A stretch of 64,000 nucleotides of DNA from Labia minor (lineage: Eukaryota > Arthropoda > Insecta > Dermaptera > Spongiphoridae). Both the position numbers and the translations under genes were made by a program. The stretch spans positions 41,877,851-41,941,850 of the forward strand of contig OY720350.1 in assembly GCA_963082975.1 (NCBI GenBank), given 5' to 3'. This document shows, piece after piece, positions 47,068 to 58,566 of the stretch (position 1 is its first letter; each line of letters begins with the position of its first letter). Below the pieces are notes generated by a model. That model had not been told where the DNA came from. It saw only the letters and a list, made by a program, of their open reading frames with translations, and ran no database searches.

Positions 47068-47190
47068 TTTTTAAAGGGTAGAGCGAGAGCTCGGTGTCCC
47101 AGGTATTAATATTACCAGCCAAATCCAATAATAATGAATCATTTTTTTTAACTTAAGTACCGAGCCGAGGCTCGGGGTCCCGGTACTTTT
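47068..47190. repeat. Paired GC-rich motif with a hairpin
   Basis: GAGCTCGGTGTCCCAGGTATT at about 47086 is echoed by GGCTCGGGGTCCCGGTACTT at about 47169. The second copy forms a hairpin with AAGTACCGAGCC just before it (47155-47188). Surroundings are AT-rich and non-coding. Confidence 0.4.
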
Positions 47191-48703
47191 GATTAATTCT
47201 TAATATAATCAAATAAACAATCGTTTCAATTTATATTTTATATTTAATATTTTTAATAATTATTTTTAATTTTATATAATAAAACACTTAAACAACTTAT
47301 CTTGTCTATATAAAGGTATTCTATATACTATTTTAACCCATTTTGACTCTGTAATGAAAATTGGAATTTATTGTTTATATTTTGAATATATGTTCAAATT
47401 AAAATTTTGGAATCAAATCCAATTAAGAAAAAATATTATTTCTTCCAAATATCATTTAAATTCAAAAAATGAATCATTGATTAAAATCATGTACATTATT
47501 TATTATATTTGTTAATAATTCCTCCTTTTTCTTTCTTTATAGAATTAAGAAGCTTGTTTGACTGATTGTGAGATGTTAATAATAATAAAGTAAGTATATG
47601 TAATATATATATTGTTGATTTATTATTACATAACTCATTTTATTAAACATATTTAATGAAGATTTAAAATTAGGTGGTTTATGAGTTATCTTTATCTTCA
47701 TGGATATCTTTCTATCTTTCAATGTCGATGTTGATTATTTGATATTTGTACATATGAACCACTCCGTCAATATTTATTATTAATTAACTTTGTTACAAGC
47801 AATGGAAATTTTTTTTTAAATTTATTGAACTAAGGATTTAAAATTGATTTATTTTTTTAAATGAATATTAAAAATTATAGTTTTATTTACTAGGGTCTTA
47901 CATAATATATTAAATTATTATTTATTTTTTACCTAACAAGATTAATTGATGAAAAGAAAAATGTTAAAATAAAAAAATTTTCAATATAAAATTGAAGTTT
48001 CTTTTAGAAACCTCTTACTCGTTGCAGGTATAAACATGTTAATTGAGAATAAAAAACCCGTTTTAATTTAACTTTTTAAATTTTAACTCAATTCATGGAT
48101 CTAACTATAGTAATAAAAGATGGCAATATACGTATAATACTTTATTAATATACTCTAATTCTAATCAATAGTAATACATTCAGTACAACATTAATTTTTT
48201 AATAGATTTTTATAAAATAATTTATCTTCTTCATTAGAGTCCAAATCTTTAGTTGGATTATTTTTAGGTAATAGTCACTGGGAGCTAGGTCTGGACTATA
48301 TGACAGGTTGTAAAATAATTTGAAGTCGTAATTCCTTCAATTAAGACATCGTTTTCACTGGTACTCTCACTAATCCAACCGTAACTTTTAAACTATATAG
48401 TAGATTGTTATAAAATTTTGAAACATTGTTTGAAATGGTGGTGCCATCTATATATCAGACTCGAAACTTGTCACTCACGACTCACGATATACCTATATCT
48501 ATTTATATAAAAAAAGGTTTTTGTCTGCACATTGCTCAGAATTTAAAATTGTTTGCATATCTTCGCGTTTCATGACCTCTAGAATCCAAAAATGATTGTT
48601 TTGTTTTTGTTTCAATTATTAATTACAACTATATTTTAAGTGCAAAAATGATTTCTTGGTTATATAAAATTAAAATATGATTTTTTAGACAAATGATATA
48701 AAC

Positions 48704-49076
48704 CAGAGGTGGCCAACCCAAATGATCTTGCGGGCCACTTTGGAAATGCATCATAATTTCGCGGGCCGCATATAAAATTATACATACCCATTATAGATAT
48801 TGTTTGGTGTGACAAATTGAAAAATAATGAATTTTTATTATGTTTACTATTATTTTTACATATAAACAAATATAATATAATAATAATGATACTGAATGCA
48901 CATTGTAAAAAATATATAATACTAAAAATAAAAAAGAATCAACGAAATAAAAAAAATGAAATCATATTTATTTCATTAGTGCGATATTTGTTTCATGAAT
49001 ATAAAAGTGATGAATCTCGCGGGCCGCAAAAATGTTTACGGCGGGCCACATGCGGCCCGCGGGTTGGCCACCCCTG
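48704..49076. mobile_element. Non-autonomous hAT element (MITE), 373 bp
   Basis: Left end CAGAGGTGGCCAACCC, right end (inverted) CAGGGGTGGCCAACCC. Exact 8-bp target duplication ATATAAAC at 48696-48703 and 49077-49084. GC-rich subterminal words CGGGCCGC and GCGGGCCAC recur at both ends around an AT-rich core. It has no transposase and depends on another hAT element. It lies between FLVCR-like copy B and the SLC46 gene. Confidence 0.9.
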
Positions 49077-49084
49077 ATATAAAC

Positions 49085-49804
49085 GAGATGTTTTAAATTT
49101 TGAGTATTTTTTAAAATTTGTTTTAAATCAAAATTATTGTATTCTATTATATTTTTTTATTAATAGGCTTTTTTTCTATTTTTAATTTTTAATGAATTCT
49201 CTTTTTTTGATATGATATTAATAAAAAATAATATTAAATTGTATATAAATTTAAAAATTAGAATATTTGAATTTTTTTTAAATTTTACCACATGTAATCA
49301 ATCATAGGTATTTAAAATGGAAAATTTTGAAAATCAACTTGGTATTAAATTCAGAAAAAAATACTGATATATAGAATATATAGACTATTCTAATATAATT
49401 TAAAACTCTTTCTCTCTTTCTATTTTAAGTTTAAAAAAACGGAGTGTTAAGAAATTAAGATGCCTTATACAACATGGATGGATAAATGAATTGGGCTGGA
49501 AGAGGAGGCAATTTATAATTTTCTTCTAAATCAGATTTAGGACAAATCGGACAACATTATATCAAATCTCGCTAAGAACATTCAATATTTCTGTACACAA
49601 ATTATTTAGAGTCTTGGCAAAGCGTATGACTCACAATCAGTTTAAATTGAAATTTATATAAATTAACAAAGTGAAAATTTAAAAAAAAAATTAAATATAT
49701 AGATAACATGATTAAGAGAAGCAAGAAACTTGAGAGAAGATAACTGTTTGATGGAGGTCGGACATGTCAGAAACTGTAAGCGAAATCTTCATATTGCGAC
49801 TATT
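49085..49804. other. Intergenic, nothing recognised
   Basis: AT-rich sequence between the 373-bp hAT element and repeat R3. A patch at 49440-49520 and another at 49740-49800 are less AT-rich, but neither gives a convincing protein on either strand. Confidence 0.4.
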
Positions 49805-50010
49805 CTTTTAAGGGAGGAAATTAACTATGATCTAAAAATAATAATAAATGAACTTTATAATAAAAAACAAATAAATCAATTAATTTAAATTAATACTATT
49901 AATGAATGTATATATTGTTAATTTATCTATATTTTTATACCGTTAATTTTTATAGATTGTCTCAAGTCTCTAACTTTGCATTTTCTCAAATTTCATTATA
50001 ATTAAAATAT
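49805..50010 (-). repeat. Dispersed repeat R3, copy 1
   Basis: Inverse complement of 61885-62102. Shared words include AAGGGAGG, ATTAACTATGATCTAAAAA, CATTAATAGTATTAATTTAA (inverted) and CTCAAGTCTCTAACTTTGCA near the end. No coding capacity, ends not defined. Confidence 0.75.
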
Positions 50011-50347
50011 TAAGTACATTAATAAGCAGACAAAAATTTACTCATAGGGTAAAATGAAAAATAAAAATAAAAAATCAATTTTTTAATAAAATCTCTATTT
50101 TTTATTAACAACCAAGTAAACTTTTTCAAATTCGTTAATTTATTATTCGTTTAAATAAAATTAATATCATATTTGATATAATAAATTTATTATAAAAATA
50201 CATAAAATATTTCAAATTTTATGGCACATATCCAATTCCTAAAATGATACGATATTATTAAAAACAAAATTTTATATTTTTATCTTCAGAAAAATAATTT
50301 GTTTAAATATTTATATTTTAATTTACAATTCTTTTTTAATATATTAT

Positions 50348-53300
50348 TTATTTGGTAGTATCTTCAAAATCTTTTTCTTTATTTGGAATTGCAATATCAT
50401 ATTCTGGTTCTTGAATTATTTCATTTCCTAAAGTGCATCTTATAAATCTAAAAAAAAAATGAATTAAATTTCGAATTTATTTGAATAATAAATATGATAC
50501 AATGTTAATTCTTACAAAATTATACAAAAGAGAAACATTTGATTAGATATTGTCAGAAAAAAAATACTTTGTGGAAAATAGTTAATCGTTTTTGAATATA
50601 ATTGTGAATAGCTGGAGGATGCAATTAAAGGAATTCCTGCATCACAAGATGCAAGTACTGCAAGAACTTTACCCCGTTCTTTCGCTGACACCTAAAATAA
50701 GACCATGTTATTGAAAAAAATCATTAATTCTCTCAATCAATTTGATTTATTTTTTTTTAAATTACCGTTTTTGTAACCATTGATCGAATGATTGGTGCTA
50801 CCATAGAACCAAAAGAGACAATTCCACCTCCTAAATAAAAGACCCATGCATTTTTTGCACAAGCGAAAAGAATTCGAGAAATTATATGTGTTCCACATCC
50901 AACTAGAGCAATATATTCATCCCTTAAACCAATGAATCGACTGAAAAATGGATAACCACAGAGAGTTCCTGAAAACAAAATAATTAATTTCTATGTTAGT
51001 TAATATTATTATAAACATGGGATTGAGATTAAAATTTTTGTAAATTGAAACTATCAATTAATTTTTTGAATATTTTTTTAGATAACTTTAAAATAATTAA
51101 TATTTTAATAATTATTGAGGAGGAAGGTTTCAATGCGATAATTTATAGAAATTTAAAAATGTATACCTAAAACTAAGACGCTATTTTGAAAAGTTCTGAA
51201 ATCACTGAATGAATTTGCACTCCATTTAAATTTCAGTTGTGTGTATAAATAGGACAATGATCTTTCATCTGAAATTAAGTACAGAAGAATATGAATTATA
51301 TAATTAATGTATGCTATTGTGTTAGCTTTTAAAGCAGCGTTTCCAAATCTTTATATAAACCTTTATTTAAATTCGATAAAATGTATACAATAATAATGTA
51401 TTTGGATTTCGTTTTTAAATTATTTTTAACTAACTGCCAAAACAAGTTTTTTATGTATAGGTGAGCTTTCCTTTCAATAAGTTAATCAATTTTTTTAATT
51501 AATAATTTTTCTTTGATATTCTCGCGCTCCACAATTTAGGAATCGCTACTTTAAAGTAATATATACCGAAATAAATAAATTTTAGTTAAATAAAAATTCA
51601 TTTAACTTAATATAAACATAACAATTTTAAAATGATTTTTTTGTTATGTTTTCTTAATAATAAAAGTTGTTTTTCATGATGAAAATGATAAAATAAGGAT
51701 TGTTCAAATTAATATTAATATGGGGGTGAGAGAGTTGCAAACTTTTTAAGTCTTTTCATTTGTTTGGAAATGGAATAAACGATTATATGTTTATATATAT
51801 AAGTATATAAGAAAATTTTATGAAAAGGGTATTGCATTGTTTAGTATTAATTTACTGTTTAGATTATTAAAAAAAAATGTAGTAAAAACAAAGAAAGAAA
51901 ATTAAAGTTATTACATATAGACTATCAAATAAATATAGTAGATCATTTAGGGCGTATAGGTTGAAATATCCCCTATATAAATACAAAATGCATTGAAAAC
52001 GGATCGAATAAACTATCTATATAATCTTATTATATTATCAAAAATTGTATATATCTATTTTTTGAAAATTGCACAGATGTTTTTTATGAAATTCATGTTA
52101 TAGAATGAATAAGGTGTTTTATTTATGTTTTGTTATGTTTTAATTTTATATGAATATTATTTTTATTTATATTATAATATTAACATTTATATAATTATTA
52201 ATTTTTTTAATTTATATCAATTTATTATACTAAATCTGAACTTGATGATGAAGGTTCAAACCACATTAACTTCACAAAAATTAATTATAATACATATAAT
52301 TAGGATGGAATAAAATTAAAAATGTAAATTGGCTATTTTGTGCTTTGCTCTCTAGAGTCAATAAAACAAAACAAAACAAAATGTTATTTAAAGAATTCTA
52401 TCTTATTACAATTACAATTTTGAATAATACGATATAATAATATTAAATTATAATTAAAAAGAGAACTTTTATAATAAATTAATTAATTTCAATATTTAAT
52501 TATTAGAAATTAAGAAGAAAATCTTTATTATTTGTATTTATTGAAGGCATTATATTATTATTTATATATTATTATTATTTATATTATTTATTATATAAGT
52601 TGTATAACAAAAAATAATTTCTTCTTTTTTTTAATAAAGAAATTGATGGATAATCTACAACTATTAATTAAAACTATAATGAAAAATGTTTATAATAATC
52701 CCCCACCCAATTTATCAATGTTTGCCACATTATTCTTAAATCAATTTTCTCAAATCTCAAAGAATAAATTTCCAAAGTACCAGATACTTATATTTTATTT
52801 TAAAAAATGAGCTGTGGCCAGGCACAGAACCGACCGACGATTTGATATATATTAATTTCCAAACAACATTATATTTATATATATAAAGTATCAAAAAAAT
52901 AAAAATTTAAAACTTGAATTAAAATGACGAAATTAAAAAATTATTGGTTAAAATAAATTAATTAATAAAATTAATTTTTGTAAACTACCACTTCCGGTTT
53001 CCGGATATACACCAAAAGTAGATGAATTCATACTACTGATACATTAAATAAATATACCAAATTGTATCAAAATCCGTTGAGCCGTTCAAGCTGTGCACGT
53101 CTATATGGACACTCAACAGACAGACCGACAGACGGACACACGGACAGACATTGCCAAAAATTATTTTTTCTGTTTACAAAATGCATGATTCGTGGAGATA
53201 TGTAAAAATCTCCACATGCGAAATTTGGTGTGAAAACAATACCTTCCCTTCTTATCGTCGGTCGGTGAAAATGTGAACTTGAAGAAGAATACAAACTTTT

Positions 53301-55641
53301 TCTTTGTACAAATAAAAAAAAATATCTATTTCTAATATTAAATTGTTAGTTTATTATTGATTCATTACTTAGCAGCTAAATAAAAGCTAAAATATATTAT
53401 CAAATAAATATAATAATTCTCTAAAAATATTGAGGAAGTGTTATTTAAATAAAATCATAATTTTAGTTATATTGAAAATATTAAATTAAATTATTATTAA
53501 TTACTACCTCTTTGGAAAGAATAAAGTGCAATTGATAGAAAAAAGAGTAATAAATAAGACCTTCGCCTTCCTGGTCGTTTACGAAAAATAGTTTTTAATG
53601 ATGATTTGACATGATTCCAATCCAAAAAATCCATTAAAAACCAAAAACAAAGACATTTTTTACCAGATAACTTTGCAGCATTCCAGGGTGTTTCCTAAGA
53701 ACCAATATTCAAATTAAAATAATATATAAATAATTCTTAATATGTGAAAATAAATGAAATACCAACTTGTGTTGTTTTTGTTGTCCACGAAAGGCGAATC
53801 AAAGCATAAAAAATTGTAAAAATAAGAATTGAAGCGTTCACAGCAAATATTAATCCATAAGATCGTTTTAAAACTGTATTAAATAAAAGTTTACCTATTA
53901 AGGAAAATAAGAAAGTTTAAATTAATAAAATAGAATGTTTTAAATATATATATATATACTATTTATGAGTTTAAATTAAAAATTAAATTAAAAAAATATG
54001 AAAATAAAGTTTTCAATTACTTTACTTGAATTGTCCAAAAGAAAAATGCCCACGAGAATCAATATTATATTTTTGTGGTATAGAGATGAACAAATATTAC
54101 GAGTAATATTTTCAAACTTAACTCCTTAATTAAATGAATTAATAAAAGACTTTTAATTAAAAATAAAAAAGTATATGCTCATTTCAACTGACTTGAAATT
54201 TAATTTTAAAAAGTGAAACCCAATATAAAATATATGTAAAAATATAATAAGATAAATAAAAATATTTAGATTATTAATATCCATTGTAATTACAATATTA
54301 TCATATAAATCTGAATTAATTTTAATATCATTTGATTAATATTGAATATGAATAATTTTTATTGTATAAATTATTTTATTTCTAATGTTTAATATTATAA
54401 AATTCATCAATGTTTTTATGCGGGTTGCCTAATGTAAAGAAATGAGATATTTCAGTCCCTCTGACTAAAAAAGAAAAGAAAATTACCTAACGCCACACCG
54501 ATTGGCATCGAGGAAAGATATGAGACATCTAAAATGGTAATACGAAATGTTCTTTTGTCGCTAGGTGTGATATCTGCCAAATAGCTATATGAAGAGGAAA
54601 ATATAGCGATATCAGCACCTGTTAATGCAGCTGGAAAACTTGCAAGATATAAAATTGATTCCAGAGGCAATTGAGGTTGAAATGCAATTATAACTATCAT
54701 TGTAGAATAAATTAATTTTCCTGTTAAGCCAAAGATAAGAAGCAATTTTCTACCACGTTTATCACTCCAAGCTCCAATAAAAAGTGCAAGAATTATAGGA
54801 ATTACATAAGAAGCGAAACTATTCCAGAGAAGAAATCGAGCAACTATCACCTTAAAAAATTGAAAACATTAATAATTAATATATAGTTTTCTTATAGTAG
54901 TTTAGTTTTCTTATAATTTACTGTATATAATAATAGTTGCAATTATATATTTACAGTTAGATTTTATTTTTTAATTTTAATGAAATTACCTGAACGGCTG
55001 ATTTGATATCATCTTCTTGAATTTCCAGATTTTCACATATCGTTTGATTGAAATTCAAATTCGTACGACATGCTCTATCTACAAAAAATGCTTGTTCGAA
55101 AACTGATGTTAGCATAAAAGCAAACATGTAAAAAAACATCACAGGCTCTACAGTTATATGATGAAGCCATCTTGATAAAAATGATCTGGATTCTTTAGAT
55201 TCGTTCTGAAAGAAATTATTATTATTAAGATTATTATTATGAATTAGGTATTTGTGGGAATATTGGTCGAGTTATATATATATATATTAGATAAATTATA
55301 AACAATTTTTAAGAATCAAATCTCACAGAAATATTTCACTATAATAAATAAAATTAATTACAAATATAAGTAAAATAATATACTTAAAATAATGAAGATT
55401 AGTATGTATATTTTATTTACTTGTTTATTAATTATTCTTGAAATACTCCACACATTCACATCATTTAAAAATTCAAAAATTAAGTTAATATAACATGATT
55501 TTACTATTAAATATTGTTAAAATAAAAAAAAATGTATTAAGAATAAATATCATATTATTTTATATTAGATTAACTTAAATAATTAGTAAACGGTGAATTT
55601 TAAAATTTAATCAATTCCTTTTTTCTATATATTACCTCCAT
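50348..55641 (-). CDS. SLC46-type proton-coupled major facilitator
   Basis: Multipass carrier of the SLC46 group, which includes the proton-coupled folate transporter and related carriers in insects. Exons 55641-55636, 55205-54990, 54850-54487, 53894-53767, 53694-53508, 51268-51167, 50968-50766, 50691-50516 and 50447-50348 sum to 1482 nt, 493 residues. The first exon is only ATGGAG, followed by donor GTAATA, and keeps phase. Family signs: ITVEPVMFFYMFAFMLTSVF at the first membrane helix, an extracellular loop with CRTNLNFNQTICEN, and the MFS motif A GAWSDKRGRK at 100-109 between helices 2 and 3, then TGADIAIFSSSYSYLADITP. Eleven to twelve hydrophobic segments are present. The tail is acidic and hydrophilic. 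The substrate cannot be told from sequence. A 2.2-kb intron holds repeat R2. Confidence 0.85.
51269..53507. other. Large intron of the SLC46 gene
   Basis: A 2.2-kb intron, the longest in this gene. The side near exon 6 is featureless AT-rich sequence. The side near exon 5 carries an inverted copy of repeat R2 (52812-53275). Open frames in 52125-52810 are composed of AT-rich codons and show no family resemblance. Confidence 0.5.
52812..53275 (-). repeat. Dispersed repeat R2, copy 3
   Basis: Read on the minus strand it begins CACCGACCGACGATAAGAAG, carries TTTTCACACCAAATTTCGCA, the hairpin GGAGATTTTTACATATCTCC, a GTCTGTCCGTGTGTCCG tract, GAACGGCTCAACGGATTTTG and CCGGAAACCGGAAGTGG. It ends TCGTCGGTCGGTTCTGTGCC followed by TGGCCACAG. 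This is the most complete R2 unit in the window, about 460 bp. Confidence 0.8.
53895..54486. other. Intron 3 of the SLC46 gene
   Basis: A 592-bp AT-rich intron with no coding, repeat-end or RNA signal that I can see. Confidence 0.45.
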
Positions 55642-56640
55642 AAGTAATATGAAATCACAAAATTATGATAATTTGAAAAAGATAGACAAAAATGATTAAT
55701 CATTTAATCATATGATCTAATTTAGTTCATTCTGATAAATTTCTTATCTCTAGCCTACATCGACAGTCTAGGAGATAGTAAGGAAAGATATTAGTAGATC
55801 TTATAAATATCTTTATATAATTAAATAAATACAATTCATTACGTGTAAGAGTATAAACATACCATCAAGAAATGAACAAAAATTGATATAATAATAGGGT
55901 AAATATAAAGTATAATAATAAAAATGTAATTTTACATCATTATAAATAAATGTGTTATATTACTAGTTTCCCTCCCCTTTTCCATAATATGTCTAGCCAT
56001 ATCATTTGTACACCTATTTTAGTTATATAACTCATTGAACCTTTTGAATCTGAATAATAATGTATGAATTTGTAATTAAAACAATTTTATTTAATTATTC
56101 TATTGCATATTAATTTAATACCAATAAATAAATCCCTAAGAGTAATAAAATAATTATTAAAATTCAAAAAATCGATCTTTTTAATTTAGCTAAAGAACAA
56201 TTATTATTATTTATTTAATGAATTATTAAATTAATAATTTGAAAATAAGAAAAGTCAAAAATTATTTCAAAATGAATGTTAAAAAAAATTGAAACAAAAA
56301 AATGATAAAACTAATTAAATAATAAGAAAATATGCCAAGAGAATTTAGAAGCAAAAATAGTTGCTTAAACCCTAGCAGGTAGAAAACAAGTTTTCAGATT
56401 ATTTATGGGTTATGATAACAATGAAAATCTTTCACAATTAAGAAGAAAATATTTGTATTCATTCTTTCAGATATTTAAAAATAAGAATAGTATTTATTGT
56501 GATTTATAATATAATGAAAGGCACTACTTCAGGAAGAGCATCTCTTCTATAAATATAATAATGGAAATCGTCTCAAAGGAATTGACCCTAATTAAAAAAA
56601 CTGTTTATTTGAAATTTCAATGAGACCTATCACAAAACTA
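55642..56640. other. Intergenic, upstream of the SLC46 gene
   Basis: One kilobase of AT-rich sequence that should contain the SLC46 promoter. No transposon ends, RNA genes or reliable open frames seen. Confidence 0.45.
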
Positions 56641-57162
56641 CAGGGTGGGCCAAAAGTCCGGTAACATTTCAAATGGTTATAAAAAATACAAAAAGAGATA
56701 TGAGAGAAAATAGGTTTATTTATTGTAAAAGTACAAAAATCAGGGTTTTATTTTTTAAAAATAACGTCGTCCAAATATGCCCCTTGTTTAGTTTGGCACC
56801 CCCGTGCGGAAATTTTCCATCACCGCCCGACAAGTGTTTGGAGAAATGTTCTGAATTTCCTCGCGTATATTTTCTTTTAATTCTTCAATAGACTGAGGGT
56901 TGTTATTAAAAACTTTACTTTTGAGGTATCCCCAAAGGAAAAAGTCCATTGGTGACAAATCCGGGCTGCGGGGTAGCCAGTTAATGTCACCTCTTTTGGA
57001 TATGACGTTTTGCCCACAATTTTGGCCCTAATTGCTGTACAACCCCATGGCACTGAATTCCAACTAGCCGTTCTCGCGTTTAGTAACGCCAGTAACGCCC
57101 CGATCCCCTGCAATTCGAAGCAACGCTCGATTCAAATGTTACCGGACTTTTGGTCCACCCTG
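56641..57162 (-). mobile_element. Truncated Tc1/mariner-superfamily element, 522 bp
   Basis: Exact termini: left CAGGGTGGGCCAAAAGTCCG, continuing GTAACATTT; right (inverted) CAGGGTGGACCAAAAGTCCG, continuing GTAACATTT. A TA dinucleotide stands immediately outside both ends (56639-56640, 57163-57164). On the minus strand, the C-terminal transposase region survives: WLPRSPDLSPMDFFLWGYLK, SKVFNNNPQSIEELKENIRE, EIQNISPNTCRAVMENF. The N-terminus and first catalytic Asp residues are deleted, so it is non-autonomous. The TIRs are well preserved compared with the body. Confidence 0.88.
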
Positions 57163-57520
57163 TATTTTCCTATAAATATATTTAATTTACATTCCATGAA
57201 AACTCTTTTTATAAGTAATTTTTTATTTATTATTTTATTTAATATTATTATAAATTAAATTAATCCGTGTAATATAGTTATACTAGCTGCTCAGAGCTCC
57301 TTCGTCGCTCTTCACATCTAGACGGGGGCTCCGCCCCCTGTACCCCCGAGTGGTACATAGTATTTGGTTGAAAGTAGTAAAAGGTTTTCATCCATTTTGT
57401 TTCAAACAATGTATAACATAAAACATTCATTTCTTATTGTGTGATTATTTAAAATATATTTTAATTTATTTAGTAAATTAATTATATATATTATTATTGA
57501 ATATGTTATATCTATCTACT

Positions 57521-58172
57521 CGAAAGTTCTTGGCAGCTACAACCACATTTCTCCAAGTGTCCCTGGTGACCTCATCTTTCTTTGGCCAATAAATGCTGGA
57601 AAGAATAATCTGAATCTACTCTCATCTCCCAGGGTCATAGACCATGCGTGGCTCAACGGTACTCGAAAGTTCTTGGCAGCTTCAACCACATTTCTCCAAG
57701 TGTCCTTATCCTGAGCCTCTGTTCCATCTCTCTTACGTCATTCCCTGATGTACTCATCTTTCTTTGGTCCATAAATGCTGGGGAGAATCCTATTCTCAAA
57801 TACTCTGAATCCACTCTCATCTCCTAAGATCATAGACCATGTCTCACACTCATATAATACAACAGACAAAATAATTGTTTTATATATTTTAATTTTCATT
57901 CCCTTTTATAATAATTTTGATGAGATAAGCCTCTTTACTGCATGATAACAGGCGTTTCCCGATTGCAACTTCGATTTAAATTCTTCTCAAATATTATTAT
58001 CCTTCGTGATTACATTCAATTTTTCTACATATTCAAATTCTACATTTTGTATGTTAATACTGCTCCTGTTTGTTTCTAAATATATTTATTTATCATTATT
58101 AATTTCAAACCTCATCTCTTTTCCTACCTCGATTAATTTTTCCTCGCTATCTGTAATTGAAATTGCCGAATC
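57521..58172 (-). mobile_element. Non-LTR (RTE-like) element, 3' portion, with internal duplication
   Basis: Same family as 6990-7960, opposite strand. The minus frame reads SGNACYHAVKRLISSKLL, IYKTIILSVVLYECETWSMI, LGDESGFRVFENRI, YGPKKDE, then DKDTWRNVVEAAKNFRVP. The last part is partly duplicated: 57535-57657 repeats text found in 57658-57842 (TACTCGAAAGTTCTTGGCAG opens both). Several frameshifts. The element continues at 61508-61790 beyond the hAT insertion. Confidence 0.75.
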
Positions 58173-58566
58173 TCCTATTTAATAGGTTCTTAAACTTATG
58201 TACTCCACGGACCCCCACTTGAAAAAAATTTTTTTGACGGACCCCCATCACAACTTTAGGTACTTTACGTCATTTTATTAATTAATTTCTGGCTTACGAT
58301 CTCATAAGGACAAGGATATATGATGAATATCTCTAACAGTGATTGGTGAATAACGATTTTTTTGCATATTGTAGAACACATTTTATTAGAAATTATAATA
58401 TTGAAGAAAGAAAATACAAACATTGTCATAGCAACAAATCTCACAAATTATAATGGGTACTTACATTAAATTCATATAAATATTTTATAATTTTTTTCAG
58501 AAAATATTAAATAAGAAATATTTTAAAAAATAACTGCATCTATCTCATTAAATATAACTTACATAT

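Noticed and set aside
52125-52810. Open frames rich in Ile, Tyr, Asn and Leu in the SLC46 intron
   Set aside because: Composition is what AT-rich non-coding DNA gives by chance; no homology or paired exon structure.
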